The notes beneath the pieces were generated by a model. It searched no databases and had not been told where the DNA came from. It saw nothing but the letters and a program-made list of their open reading frames with translations. Below are positions 46,693 to 54,683 of a DNA stretch of 64,000 bases, piece after piece (position 1 is the first letter of the stretch; every line of letters begins with the position of its first letter). The stretch is from DAOTZR01 sp034432595 (GTDB lineage: Bacteria; Chloroflexota; Anaerolineae; B4-G1; SLSP01). Where the stretch lies: assembly GCA_034432595.1 (NCBI GenBank), contig DAOUBT010000023.1, positions 1-64,000 on the forward strand. Reading direction: 5' to 3'. The position numbers and the translations under genes are program-made.

Positions 46693-46992
46693 ATGCCTTT
46701 AAATCCAACCTTGCGTGAACAAATCCTTTTTCGTCTGATGACGGTACTCGACCCGGAAACCGGCATGAATGTCATCTCCATGCGCCTGATCGAGGACCTG
46801 CACGTGGACGAGCAGGGCATCGTGCACTACCGTTTCCGCCCCTCCTCGCCGCTGTGCCCCATCGCTTTAGAGCTGGCCCTCAACATTAAACGCGCCATTG
46901 CAGAAATCCCCGGCGTGCAAGGGCAGGAGATTGAAGTGGCCGGTTACATTCGCGCTGCCGAACTGCAGGCTCTTATCAATCAACAAGACTAA
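46693..46992 (+). CDS. DUF59/MIP18-family metal-sulfur cluster assembly factor
   Basis: A 99-residue DUF59 protein (SufT/PaaD/MIP18 family). DPETGMNVISMRLIEDL (~19-35) and SPLCPIALELALNIKRAI (~52-69), with the conserved Cys, are characteristic. Family members help mature Fe-S proteins, which would suit the many FeS enzymes in this region. GGAGG RBS. It is followed after 9 nt by the galactosidase gene, so it is probably the first gene of a three-gene operon. Confidence 0.8.
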   Translation: MPLNPTLREQILFRLMTVLDPETGMNVISMRLIEDLHVDEQGIVHYRFRPSSPLCPIALELALNIKRAIAEIPGVQGQEIEVAGYIRAAELQALINQQD

Positions 46993-47001
46993 GGGGGAAA
47001 C

Positions 47002-48468
47002 GTGGCACCTGATCTGGTTTTCGAGAACCTCAAGCTGAACAGCAAGGCCGAAGCTATCGAGACCGTTGCTGATGGCTATATCCTGCACGGCGCAGATGTG
47101 GAGCTATTGCATCCCTTCGGCGCCACGCGCTTCTATCGCCACGGCTGGCAATCATGGAGTCCAACCCTGTGGGTGGATTTGCATCAGCCGCCGGTGGCAC
47201 CGCTCCCCGCTGAACGTCGTCCGCAAATGGACGACCCGGCCTTGTTGACGCGCGTCCAGCACAGCGGCAGCGGCGTCGGTGCGCTGGAAGGCGTGGGCGG
47301 ACAGGTCCTGCTCCTCGGCGCGCTCGACCTCGACGCCATCGTCTGGGCCGACGCCCATGTCCTCGCCGGTCATCGGCGCGGGGAAGGGGGACGCTGGTTT
47401 GTGGCTTACGGGCCGGAAGCGGAGGTTTTTGCCGCTTACGCTGCCCGGCTCGGTGCGGTTTTCAACGCGCAGGTAACCCGTCCCGCGCCGCGCGTCTGGT
47501 GTAGCTGGTACGGCCTCTACACCCGCATCACGCAGGATGTCCTTTACGCCGTCCTGGATGGCCTTTCCGACCTGCCTTTTGAGGTTTTTCAGGTGGATGA
47601 TGGCTGGCAGCTCGACATGGGCGACTGGGAAGCGAACGCCAAATTCCCCGCCGGCATGGAGGCGCTGGCGCGGCACATCCGCGCGGCGGGTCTCACGCCG
47701 GGCCTGTGGATGGCCCCCTTCATCGTGCGCCCTTCCGCTGCCCTGTACCGCCATCACCCGGATTGGCTGTTGCGCGATGCGGATGGCGACCCAGTGCCCG
47801 CCGGACATAACTGGGGTGGGCCTTATTACGCGCTCGATAGCACCCATCCCGGCGTGCAGGCGTGGGTCGCGGAGCGGATTCAGCAAGCGCTGGATTGGGG
47901 CTTCACGTATCTCAAGCTCGATTTCCTTTACGCCACCGCGTTGCCGGGCGTGCGCCACACCCCCATGCCGCGCGAGGCGGCTTACCGCGAAGCGCTGCAA
48001 CGCATCCGCGCGCAGATGGGGGCGGAAAGCTACCTGCTGGCCTGCGGCGCGCCTATCTTTGCCACCTTAGGCGTCGCGGAAGGGATGCGCATCGGCCCGG
48101 ATGTGGCGCCGTATTGGGATAACGAGGAGCGCAGTCGCCTGCTGCACGATACGTCCGGCCCTGGCGCGCAAAACGCCCTGCGCACGTCGCTGCATCGCCT
48201 CTGGTTGCGTCCGCTCATCCACACCGACCCGGATGTGGTGTATTTCCGCACGCGCTTCAATTTGCTCAGTCCCGAAGAAATGGCCCCCCTGCAAGCCCTG
48301 GCGCATATCGCCGGCTTTAAGGCCACCTCGGATTTGCCCCAATGGCTCAGCGCGGAGGAACGAACGGCGCTCGCACAGTTCCTGGAAGCACAGCCCGCCA
48401 TCGTCCGGCGCGGACGTTATCATTACGAGCTGGACGGGGTGAGTTTCGATTTCGCGCCCCTGTTGTGA
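47002..48468 (+). CDS. Alpha-galactosidase-like glycoside hydrolase (GH36)
   Basis: A 488-residue clan GH-D hydrolase. The conserved WCSWYGLYTRITQDVL (~166-181), VFQVDDGWQLDMGDW (~196-210), nucleophile Asp in YLKLDFLYA (~310) and acid/base Asp in RIGPDVAPYW (~365) are all visible. It lacks a signal peptide, so it acts on internalised alpha-galactosides such as melibiose. At 488 residues it is shorter than the common ~720-residue GH36 enzymes, with a reduced N-terminal beta-domain. Start codon is GTG with AAGGGGG before it. Confidence 0.82.
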   Translation: MAPDLVFENLKLNSKAEAIETVADGYILHGADVELLHPFGATRFYRHGWQSWSPTLWVDLHQPPVAPLPAERRPQMDDPALLTRVQHSGSGVGALEGVGGQVLLLGALDLDAIVWADAHVLAGHRRGEGGRWFVAYGPEAEVFAAYAARLGAVFNAQVTRPAPRVWCSWYGLYTRITQDVLYAVLDGLSDLPFEVFQVDDGWQLDMGDWEANAKFPAGMEALARHIRAAGLTPGLWMAPFIVRPSAALYRHHPDWLLRDADGDPVPAGHNWGGPYYALDSTHPGVQAWVAERIQQALDWGFTYLKLDFLYATALPGVRHTPMPREAAYREALQRIRAQMGAESYLLACGAPIFATLGVAEGMRIGPDVAPYWDNEERSRLLHDTSGPGAQNALRTSLHRLWLRPLIHTDPDVVYFRTRFNLLSPEEMAPLQALAHIAGFKATSDLPQWLSAEERTALAQFLEAQPAIVRRGRYHYELDGVSFDFAPLL

Positions 48469-48477
48469 GGTGACAGG

Positions 48478-48972
48478 ATGAAGCGTCCGTCCATCGCGGA
48501 AAGCGCCTGGGTTGCGGAGACCGCCGTCGTGCGCGGCGAGGTGACGTTGGGCGAGGAGGTGAGTGTGTGGTTTGGAGCGGTGCTCCGCGGCGACGTGGCC
48601 CCCATCACGGTAGGGGCAGGGACGAACATTCAGGATAACGCTGTGCTGCATGTTTCGCAGGGGTTTCCGTGCCGCATTGGGGCTAACGTCACCATAGGGC
48701 ACGGGGCGGTGGTTCACGGCTGCACCATCGAGGACGGGGCGCTCATCGGCATCCGCGCCACGGTGTTGGATGGGGCCCATATTGGAGCGGGGGCCCTGGT
48801 CGCTGCCGGCGCCCTTGTCCCACCCGGCATGGAGGTCCCGCCCGGCACATTGGCCATGGGCGTCCCCGCGCGGGTGGTTGGCCCCTTGAGTGAGGCCCAA
48901 CGCGAGATGGTAGCGCGCGATGCTCCAGCTTACGTGGCGCGCAAAGAGGCTTACCGGCGCGGCGATTTGTAG
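48478..48972 (+). CDS. Gamma-carbonic anhydrase family hexapeptide-repeat protein
   Basis: A 164-residue left-handed beta-helix protein. The hexapeptide repeats run from ~12 to ~135. Metal-binding His residues are visible in NAVLHVSQG (~59), VTIGHGAVVHGC (~76 and ~81). It is close to YrdA/Cam-like proteins; whether it hydrates CO2 or only binds metal cannot be judged. It starts 9 nt after the galactosidase stop with RBS GAGGTGACAGG. Confidence 0.85.
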   Translation: MKRPSIAESAWVAETAVVRGEVTLGEEVSVWFGAVLRGDVAPITVGAGTNIQDNAVLHVSQGFPCRIGANVTIGHGAVVHGCTIEDGALIGIRATVLDGAHIGAGALVAAGALVPPGMEVPPGTLAMGVPARVVGPLSEAQREMVARDAPAYVARKEAYRRGDL

Positions 48973-48979
48973 GCAAATC

Positions 48980-49033
48980 GTCAGGTTAGCGTCAGGTTAG
49001 CGTCAAGTAAGAAAGCAAAGGTTTTGGTATAGT
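48980..49033 (+). promoter_or_regulatory. Activator-type promoter with three 11-bp direct repeats
   Basis: GTCAGGTTAGC at 48980 and 48991 and GTCAAGTAAGA at 49002 form an exact 11-bp period, typical of OmpR/PhoB-family binding. TATAGT follows at 49028-49033; there is no -35 hexamer at the normal distance, as expected for an activated promoter. Confidence 0.55.
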
Positions 49034-49039
49034 AAGAAT

Positions 49040-49120
49040 GTAACTGGGGCGTCGGGGACACAAACGATTCTCCTCCTTCTGGATAACCGGGGGCTTTGGG
49101 GCAGCCCCCGGTTTAATTTT
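49040..49120 (+). ncRNA. Candidate ~80-nt small RNA
   Basis: A short non-coding interval runs from the predicted start point (~49040) to a strong intrinsic terminator. The middle contains TCTCCTCCTTCT (49070-49081), complementary to Shine-Dalgarno sequences, ahead of the terminator hairpin. No ORF of note is inside. Alternative: the region is merely the 3' UTR of the carbonic anhydrase operon. Confidence 0.45.
49085..49120 (+). terminator. Strong intrinsic terminator
   Basis: An 11-bp stem AACCGGGGGCT / AGCCCCCGGTT with a 7-nt loop and TTTAATTTT tail. Confidence 0.9.
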
Positions 49121-49156
49121 GTATCCAACCAGGCGGTTTTAAGGCCACAGCTCTTC

Positions 49157-49376
49157 ATAGCCCATAGGGTTTGCAAAAAAACAAAAGTCCAGGGGTGAAC
49201 GAAAGCAATGTTTGCGCATCCCCATAGTTAAGGATAGGTAGCGAAGAACCCAAAGTTCAGGGAGTAAAGGCAATGCTTGCGCCTACCCATAGCCCATGGG
49301 GTTTATAACAAAACTTCAGGGGTGGGCGAAGGCAATGCCTTTGCCACCCCCGTCACCCAGGCAGGCTGAGCAGTTA
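49157..49376 (+). repeat. Interspersed repeat, copy G, with local duplications
   Basis: Three decayed core units follow each other (AGGGGTGAACGAAAGCAATG, GGGAGTAAAGGCAATGC, GGGGTGGGCGAAGGCAATGCC), two of them preceded by CATAGCCCATAGGGTTT-like blocks; the last is followed by CAGGCAGGCTGAGCAGTTAC. Confidence 0.65.
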
Positions 49377-49394
49377 CGCCTCATCATCCGTTCG

Positions 49395-50207
49395 CTATGG
49401 GCGGAACGTGGATTCCAGCCCATCCTCGTAGATGACTTCGCCGTTTTGATGGACGCGCACTTCGCCCAAATCGAGCGCGTAATCGGCCCCGGCCACGATG
49501 TCCCCTTCCTCGGTGTAAGGACCTACGGTTGGCCAGTAACCCCGCAGGGGTTTTTCCGCAAACGTGATGCGCACCAGCGCTTTGGGCCCCTTATAGCCAT
49601 ACTTGAAGGGAACCAGCACGCGCAAGGGACTGCCGTATTCCGGTGGGAGCAACGCACCGTTCATGCCGTAAGCCAGCAACACGCGCGGCGCAAGAAAGTC
49701 CGCTAACGGCAAGGATTCGTAATAGTCATCCGCGCTGAAGAAGTGGACGTATTGCGCTTCCGGGAGAGGTTCGACCAGGTCCACCAGGGTTTGCGGACGC
49801 ACGCCCGTCCATATTGCCGCCGCGGACCAGCCTTCGACGCATTTGAGGCGCGAGGCCTGTGTCTCGGCAGGGAGGCGCTGCACGTCCTCGAGGCTCAATT
49901 TAAGGCTCTGCCGCGTTTTGCCGCCAACCTCCAATCGCCAGGTGCCCACATCCACCGGAGGAAAAGGCTTGTAGTAGCGGATGTAGAAGCCGGGACGGTT
50001 TTCGTTCTGCAACAGGCGCGGCGCTGAGGCCGGGGGGGAGGGCGGAATGGTGGGGGTGACGGCGCGCGTCGCGGTGGGCGATGGCGTGAGAAACGGCGTC
50101 GGCGTGGCGGAAGGGAGCGCCGTCTGCGGCAGACAGCGCTCCAGAAAAGCCAGGGCCGCCCCGCCCAGCATCAGTCCCAAAAAGCGACGACGGGTCAGGC
50201 GGGCCAT
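49395..50207 (-). CDS. Exported molybdopterin oxidoreductase (sulfite oxidase/MsrP-like)
   Basis: A 270-residue protein of the sulfite-oxidase fold. The N-terminus RLTRRRFLGLMLGGAALAFL is a Tat signal, followed by a Pro/Thr-rich spacer (~30-65). The Mo-ligating Cys is in RLKCVEGWSAAAIWTGV (~122), with the later DDYYESLPL and PFKYGYKGPK contact segments. Similar proteins (MsrP/YedY) reduce methionine sulfoxide in the envelope, but the substrate here is open. It starts 6 nt after the bcp stop without a good RBS, so it is translationally coupled to the peroxiredoxin gene. Confidence 0.82.
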   Translation of the reverse strand: MARLTRRRFLGLMLGGAALAFLERCLPQTALPSATPTPFLTPSPTATRAVTPTIPPSPPASAPRLLQNENRPGFYIRYYKPFPPVDVGTWRLEVGGKTRQSLKLSLEDVQRLPAETQASRLKCVEGWSAAAIWTGVRPQTLVDLVEPLPEAQYVHFFSADDYYESLPLADFLAPRVLLAYGMNGALLPPEYGSPLRVLVPFKYGYKGPKALVRITFAEKPLRGYWPTVGPYTEEGDIVAGADYALDLGEVRVHQNGEVIYEDGLESTFRP

Positions 50208-50213
50208 GATGAC

Positions 50214-50663
50214 TTAACCAACGTTCAGCGCCAGTTCCGCCGTCTTGAGCGGATTGACGCGCAGCTCGGCCACGCTCAGGCGTCCCTCCTCATCCACGGC
50301 GAAGTGGCTGCGGATGATGCCGTGAACTTTCTTGCCGAAGAGCGTCTTTTCCCCCAGAGCACCGTAGGCCCGCGCAACCGCGTAATCAGGGTCGGAAAGG
50401 AGAATGAAGGGCAGATGGTGCTTTTCGCGGAATTTGCGCAGGGTTTCGGGCTTGTCTGCACTGATGCCGATGACAATCACATCTTTTTCGGTGATTTGCG
50501 GGAAGGCATCGCGCACAGCACAGGCCTGCGCCGTGCAACCGGGCGTATCCGCTTTAGGGTAGAAGTAGATCACGACTTTGTGGCCGCGAAATTGCGAAAG
50601 GGAGACTTGCTCACCCGTATCGGCGGTGAGCGTGAAATCGGGCGCTAAGGTTCCGGGTTCCAT
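50214..50663 (-). CDS. bcp: Thioredoxin-dependent peroxiredoxin (BCP/PrxQ)
   Basis: A 149-residue PrxQ-type peroxiredoxin that reduces H2O2 and organic peroxides. The peroxidatic Cys is in YPKADTPGCTAQACAVRDAF (Cys ~43) with the resolving Cys five residues later, the PrxQ arrangement. It lies before the exported molybdoenzyme gene in a two-gene operon that looks devoted to oxidative damage. AGGAGG RBS. Confidence 0.92.
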   Translation of the reverse strand: MEPGTLAPDFTLTADTGEQVSLSQFRGHKVVIYFYPKADTPGCTAQACAVRDAFPQITEKDVIVIGISADKPETLRKFREKHHLPFILLSDPDYAVARAYGALGEKTLFGKKVHGIIRSHFAVDEEGRLSVAELRVNPLKTAELALNVG

Positions 50664-50694
50664 GACAACCTCCTATCATGCCATATTTAGATGA

Positions 50695-50723
50695 ATAATA
50701 TCATATTTATCTACGAAAATCAA
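50695..50723 (-). promoter_or_regulatory. Promoter of the bcp operon
   Basis: Minus strand TTGATT (50718-50723), 17 bp, TATTAT (50695-50700), in an AT-rich stretch with a dyad ATGA..TCAT (50691-50704) over the -10 that could bind a redox repressor. Confidence 0.6.
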
Positions 50724-50759
50724 GGGGGAAAATCGTTCTACCTGGGGTAGCCCGGCCCT

Positions 50760-50800
50760 GTCTGGGGAGCGAAGGCAATACCTTCGCCTACACCCCCCTT
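50760..50800. repeat. Interspersed repeat core fragment H
   Basis: GGGGAGCGAAGGCAATACC/TTCGCCTACACCCCC, the palindromic core only. Confidence 0.5.
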
Positions 50801-50820
50801 TACGCCAGAGATAGCTAACG

Positions 50821-50853
50821 CAAACCGCCCCCGTCTGGGAAGACGGGGGCGGT
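50821..50853 (-). terminator. Stem-loop ending the 2-oxoacid oxidoreductase operon
   Basis: A 13-bp stem ACCGCCCCCGTCT / AGACGGGGGCGGT with loop of 4, 13 bp after the last stop codon; the minus strand T-run is short (TTTG). Confidence 0.7.
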
Positions 50854-50866
50854 GCGGATGCAGGCT

Positions 50867-51403
50867 TTACGCGAAGCTCGCGCCTTTGAGCAAGGCTTCT
50901 TTGTTCGGCTCCAGCCACTTCATTTGTCGCTCGGAGAGGTGCTCCCCTAATTGCTCAATAAGGGTCTCCAGATTGACGATGCCCGTGGCTTTCACCAGCG
51001 CACCTAAGGCGACCAGGTTGGCCATGCGCGTGTTGCCTAACTCGGTGGCGATGTCGCTGGCCGGCAGGCGGATGACGCGGATGTCCTGCCGCGTCACCTC
51101 GCGCGGCGCCAGGCTCTCGTTCACCACCAGCAGCCCGCCCGCCTTCAACAGCGGCTCGTATTTATCGAGCGAGGGCAGGTTGAGCGCGATGACCGCGGTT
51201 GGATGACGCACGATAGGTGCGCCGATTTCCTCCTCAGAGACGATGACCGTGCAATTGGCCGTGCCGCCGCGCATCTCAGGGCCGTAGGAAGGAATCCAGG
51301 TCACCTGCAGATTTTCGGCCAGCGCGGCGTAGGCCAGCAATTGCCCGGCAAACAGGGCGCCCTGTCCACCAAAACCCGAAATGATGATGTCCTCGTGCTT
51401 CAT
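50867..51403 (-). CDS. 2-oxoacid:ferredoxin oxidoreductase, gamma subunit
   Basis: A 178-residue gamma domain protein. Start IIISGFGGQGALFAGQLLAYAA (residues 6-27) is the family signature, and EMRGGTANCTVIVS (~44-57) the usual second block. It binds CoA near the TPP site of the complex. It is the last gene of a four-gene delta-alpha-beta-gamma cluster of the KOR/VOR type. Confidence 0.9.
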   Translation of the reverse strand: MKHEDIIISGFGGQGALFAGQLLAYAALAENLQVTWIPSYGPEMRGGTANCTVIVSEEEIGAPIVRHPTAVIALNLPSLDKYEPLLKAGGLLVVNESLAPREVTRQDIRVIRLPASDIATELGNTRMANLVALGALVKATGIVNLETLIEQLGEHLSERQMKWLEPNKEALLKGASFA

Positions 51404-51413
51404 GCCCGGCCTC

Positions 51414-52196
51414 CTATACTTTCAATGCCGCCACGGCTTCGATGACTTTGGTATCGCCCAGCGGGAACTGCGGAATCATGTTCTCCTTGGCCCACTGCAT
51501 GGCATCCCAGGGGGTCATGTTCCAGTTCGTCGGGCAGGTTGAAAGCACTTCCACGATGGAGAAGCCGAGACCGGCTTGTTGCGCCAGGAAGGCGCGTTTG
51601 ATGGCGCGCTTCGTTTTGGCGATACCACCCAAATCGAGCACCGCCTGCCGGGTGGCATAAGCCACGCCCGGAATCTGGGACATGATTTCAGAGATGTGCA
51701 CCGGCAAACCGGCAATGCGGGGATCACGCCCTAAGGGGCATGAAGTCGTCTTTTGCCCCGGCAGGGTCGTGGGCGCCATCTGCCCACCGGTCATGCCGTA
51801 AATGGCGTTGTTCACGAAAATCGTGGTGATGAGTTCCCCGCGGTGTGCCGCGTGGATAATCTCGTTCGTGCCAATCGCCGCCAGATCGCCATCGCCCTGA
51901 TAGGTGAAGACGATTTTATCAGGATTGACGCGCTTGATGCCGGTGGCCATGGCCGGAGCGCGCCCGTGCGCTGCCTCGGCAAAGTCCATGTTGAAGTAGT
52001 AGTAGGCCAACACCGAGCAGCCCACCGGCGCAACGCCGATGGTCTGTTCGCGCAAGCCCAGCTCATCAATCACTTCGGCGATCAGGCGGTGAATCACCCC
52101 GTGCGTGCAGCCCGGACAGTAGTGCGTGTCCTTGGGCGTGAGGGATTCCGGGTATTTGTAGACCAAATCCATCGTTTCAGGAATCTGTACCGTCAT
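51414..52196 (-). CDS. 2-oxoacid:ferredoxin oxidoreductase, beta subunit (TPP-binding)
   Basis: A 260-residue beta subunit. The TPP-Mg motif is TYQGDGDLAAIGTNEIIHAA..FVNNAIYG (split here: GDGDLAAIG ~100, NNAIYG ~130). FeS-cluster Cys positions appear in HYCPGCTHG (~25-33) and a late TCPTNW. The start is set at 52196 because AGGAGG lies before it; the frame is open further upstream. Converts 2-oxoacids to acyl-CoA with the alpha and gamma subunits, reducing ferredoxin. Confidence 0.9.
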   Translation of the reverse strand: MTVQIPETMDLVYKYPESLTPKDTHYCPGCTHGVIHRLIAEVIDELGLREQTIGVAPVGCSVLAYYYFNMDFAEAAHGRAPAMATGIKRVNPDKIVFTYQGDGDLAAIGTNEIIHAAHRGELITTIFVNNAIYGMTGGQMAPTTLPGQKTTSCPLGRDPRIAGLPVHISEIMSQIPGVAYATRQAVLDLGGIAKTKRAIKRAFLAQQAGLGFSIVEVLSTCPTNWNMTPWDAMQWAKENMIPQFPLGDTKVIEAVAALKV

Positions 52197-52206
52197 GGTT
52201 CGCCTC

Positions 52207-53277
52207 CTATGCCTTGCGCGTTGCGGCGTCGAGCGCCTTGAGCGCGTCGTAAATCTCATCCACCATGGGAATCATGCCACCCAGGCGCCCGTAGAATTTC
52301 ACCGGCGTGCGCCCCATCACCGCCAATTGCACATCTTCCAGCATCTGCCCGGCGTTCATCTCGGAAACGAGAACGCCGCGCACCTGCTGCGCCAGCTCGG
52401 CGATGCGCGCCGCGGGGAAGGGCCACAGGGTTTGCGGGCGCAACAGGCCAACCTTGAGGCCTTCCTTGCGCGCCTCGCGCACCACAGAGAGGCAGATGCG
52501 TCCTACCGTGCCGTAAGCGACGAGCAGCAGCTCCGCATCCTCGGTGGCGTATTCCTTCCAGCGCGTCTCGTTCTGGGCAATGCGCGCCAGCTTATCCTGC
52601 AAATACAGGTTCCACTTCTCCAGGCCCTCCGGCGAGAGATCGAGGGAGGTGATGAAGTGCGCCGGGCGACCCTTCGCGCCGGTCAAGGCCCAGGCCGGGC
52701 GCTCTTCCGGCTTGCGCAGCGGCTGCATCGGCGGCAGTTCCGCGGATTCCATCATCTGCCCGATGCTGCCATCCGCCGCGATCAGCACCACAGTGCGATA
52801 TTTTTCGGCCAGGTCGAAAGCCCATCCCATCATATCAATAAATTCCTGCACACCGGCAGGCGCCAGCACCACGGGATGGAAATCCCCGTGACCGGCGGAT
52901 TTGGTCATCAGGAAGTAATCCGCCTGCGAGGGTTGAATGTTGCCCAGGCCCGGCCCGCCGCGCTGCACATTGACGATCACCGCGGGCACATCCGAACCGG
53001 CAATGTACGAGATGCCTTCCTCCATCAGGCTGAAGCCCGGCCCCGAGGTGGAGGTCATCACCCGCACCCCGGCGCACGCCGCGCCATACACCATGTTGAT
53101 GGCGCCCAGCTCGCTTTCGGCCTGTACGAAGACGCGCCCCAACTCCACCATGCGCTTCGAGAGATATTCCAGCGCCTCACTCTGCGGGGTGATGGGGTAG
53201 CCGAAATAGGCCTCCAGGCCGTAACGCACCGCCGCTTCCGCAAAAGCTTCGTTTCCTTTGAGCAGTTGCTTAGCCAT
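52207..53277 (-). CDS. 2-oxoacid:ferredoxin oxidoreductase, alpha subunit (VorB/KorA type)
   Basis: A 356-residue alpha subunit. The N-terminal GNEAFAEAAVRYG and GYPITPQSEALEYL (~25-38), the Glu-containing VQAESELGAINMVYGAA (~50-66) and TSTSGPGFSLMEEG (~74-87) are typical of the pyrimidine-binding domain. Length and sequence fit 3-methyl-2-oxobutanoate or 2-oxoglutarate oxidoreductases rather than fused pyruvate enzymes; substrate choice is not decidable by eye. GAGGAGG RBS. Confidence 0.88.
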   Translation of the reverse strand: MAKQLLKGNEAFAEAAVRYGLEAYFGYPITPQSEALEYLSKRMVELGRVFVQAESELGAINMVYGAACAGVRVMTSTSGPGFSLMEEGISYIAGSDVPAVIVNVQRGGPGLGNIQPSQADYFLMTKSAGHGDFHPVVLAPAGVQEFIDMMGWAFDLAEKYRTVVLIAADGSIGQMMESAELPPMQPLRKPEERPAWALTGAKGRPAHFITSLDLSPEGLEKWNLYLQDKLARIAQNETRWKEYATEDAELLLVAYGTVGRICLSVVREARKEGLKVGLLRPQTLWPFPAARIAELAQQVRGVLVSEMNAGQMLEDVQLAVMGRTPVKFYGRLGGMIPMVDEIYDALKALDAATRKA

Positions 53278-53289
53278 TGGACACCTCCT

Positions 53290-53529
53290 CTAAGCCGGCG
53301 CCGGCGCCTTGCGGCGCTCACGATAAACGGTGAAAACCACATCCGGACAAATGGTGGCACACGCAGCGCAACCCGTGCAGGCCTCCATGTCCGTCACTGT
53401 GACCGGGTGGTATCCCTTAGCGTTGAAGGTGTCTTCGGAAAGCTTCAGGATTTTCACGGGGCAGACATAGGTGCACAGTCCACACCCCTTACACCGGTCC
53501 ACAGCAATTACAACCATCCCTTTAGCCAT
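53290..53529 (-). CDS. 2-oxoacid:ferredoxin oxidoreductase, delta subunit (2x[4Fe-4S])
   Basis: A 79-residue ferredoxin. Both clusters are visible: CKGCGLCTYVCP (~13-24) and CTGCAACATICP (~51-62). It opens the oxidoreductase cluster and sits 24 nt after the decarboxylase beta-subunit gene, so the two enzyme systems share one transcript. It passes electrons from the beta subunit to soluble ferredoxin. Confidence 0.92.
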   Translation of the reverse strand: MAKGMVVIAVDRCKGCGLCTYVCPVKILKLSEDTFNAKGYHPVTVTDMEACTGCAACATICPDVVFTVYRERRKAPAPA

Positions 53530-53553
53530 ATGGACCCCCTTTCAAGGAAATGA

Positions 53554-54678
53554 TCAGTGAATAAGCGGCAGGACCAGGGTTAACAACACCCCGCCGGCAA
53601 TGACCGATCCCAACTGTCCCGCCGTGTTCGCCCCCATCGCGTGCATGAGGATGAAGGTCGAGAAGTCCTCTTCCTGAGCGATTTTCTGCACCAGGCGCCC
53701 GGCCATGGGGAAGGCGCTGATGCCCGCCGCGCCAATGAGCGGATTAATCTTCTTGCCGGAGATGATATACAGCAGTTTGCCAAAGAGGAGGCCCGCCGCC
53801 GTATCCAGGGCGAAGGCCACCAACCCCAGCACCAGGATGTAAAGCGTCTGCACCTTGAGGAAGGCTTCCGCGGTCATGGTGCTGCCTACCACCAGCCCCA
53901 GGAAGAGCGTCGCCACGTTGATAATCTCATTCTCCGCCGAGCGCTTAAGGCGGTCCACAACCCCCGCCTCCTTGAGCAGGTTGCCCAGCATCAGGGTCGT
54001 GATGAGGGGCGAGGCCTGCGGGACGAGGATGCCCACGGCGATGATCACGATGATGGGGAAGAGCAGCAAGGTCAGGCGCGAAACGGGACGCGGCGCGTAC
54101 TCCATCTTCGTCATCCGTTCCTGCCGGGTGGTGAGCAGGCGCATGATGGGCGGCTGAATGATGGGCACCAGGCTCATGTAGGAGTAAGCCACCACCGCGA
54201 TGATACCCAAAAGGTGCGGGGCGAGTTTTCCGGCCACGTAGATGCTCGTCGGGCCGTCAATCGCGCCGATGATGCCGATGCTCGCCGCTTCGGGCAGTTT
54301 GAAGCCCAGCAGCAGGGCGAGAATCAGCGTGCCGAAGATGCCAAACTGACCGGCGGCCCCCATCAACGCGAAGACCGGCTGCGCCAGCAGAGGACGGAAA
54401 TCCATCATGGCGCCCACGCCGATGAAGATGAGCAGCGGAAAGAGTTCGTTCGCTACCCCGGCCTTAAAGAGCACCGCCAACATGCCGTTTTCTTCAGGGT
54501 TGATCATGGCCGAAAGCGGCAGGTTGCCCACGATGATCCCCAGGCCAATCGGTAAAAGCAGCGTCGGCTCGTATTCCTTGACGATGGCCAGGTAAATCAG
54601 GAAGCCTCCCACGGCCATCATCACCAGATTACCTATCGTAAGAGCACGTAAACCTTCAAGCAGATTTGAAAGATCCAC
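53554..54678 (-). CDS. Na+-translocating decarboxylase beta subunit (OadB/MmdB family)
   Basis: A 374-residue polytopic protein with about nine to eleven helices. The catalytic re-entrant segment GAIDGPTSIYVAGKLAP (~165-181) carries the conserved Asp used for carboxybiotin decarboxylation and Na+ transport. Late GISAFPMAGRLVQK and MGANTAGQLGSVIAGG match the second pore motif. Start is GTG at 54678, with AAGGAG overlapping the GNAT gene stop; the longer frame upstream lies inside that gene. It exports Na+ at the expense of decarboxylation. Confidence 0.92.
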   Translation of the reverse strand: MDLSNLLEGLRALTIGNLVMMAVGGFLIYLAIVKEYEPTLLLPIGLGIIVGNLPLSAMINPEENGMLAVLFKAGVANELFPLLIFIGVGAMMDFRPLLAQPVFALMGAAGQFGIFGTLILALLLGFKLPEAASIGIIGAIDGPTSIYVAGKLAPHLLGIIAVVAYSYMSLVPIIQPPIMRLLTTRQERMTKMEYAPRPVSRLTLLLFPIIVIIAVGILVPQASPLITTLMLGNLLKEAGVVDRLKRSAENEIINVATLFLGLVVGSTMTAEAFLKVQTLYILVLGLVAFALDTAAGLLFGKLLYIISGKKINPLIGAAGISAFPMAGRLVQKIAQEEDFSTFILMHAMGANTAGQLGSVIAGGVLLTLVLPLIH

Positions 54679-54683
54679 GCGAA

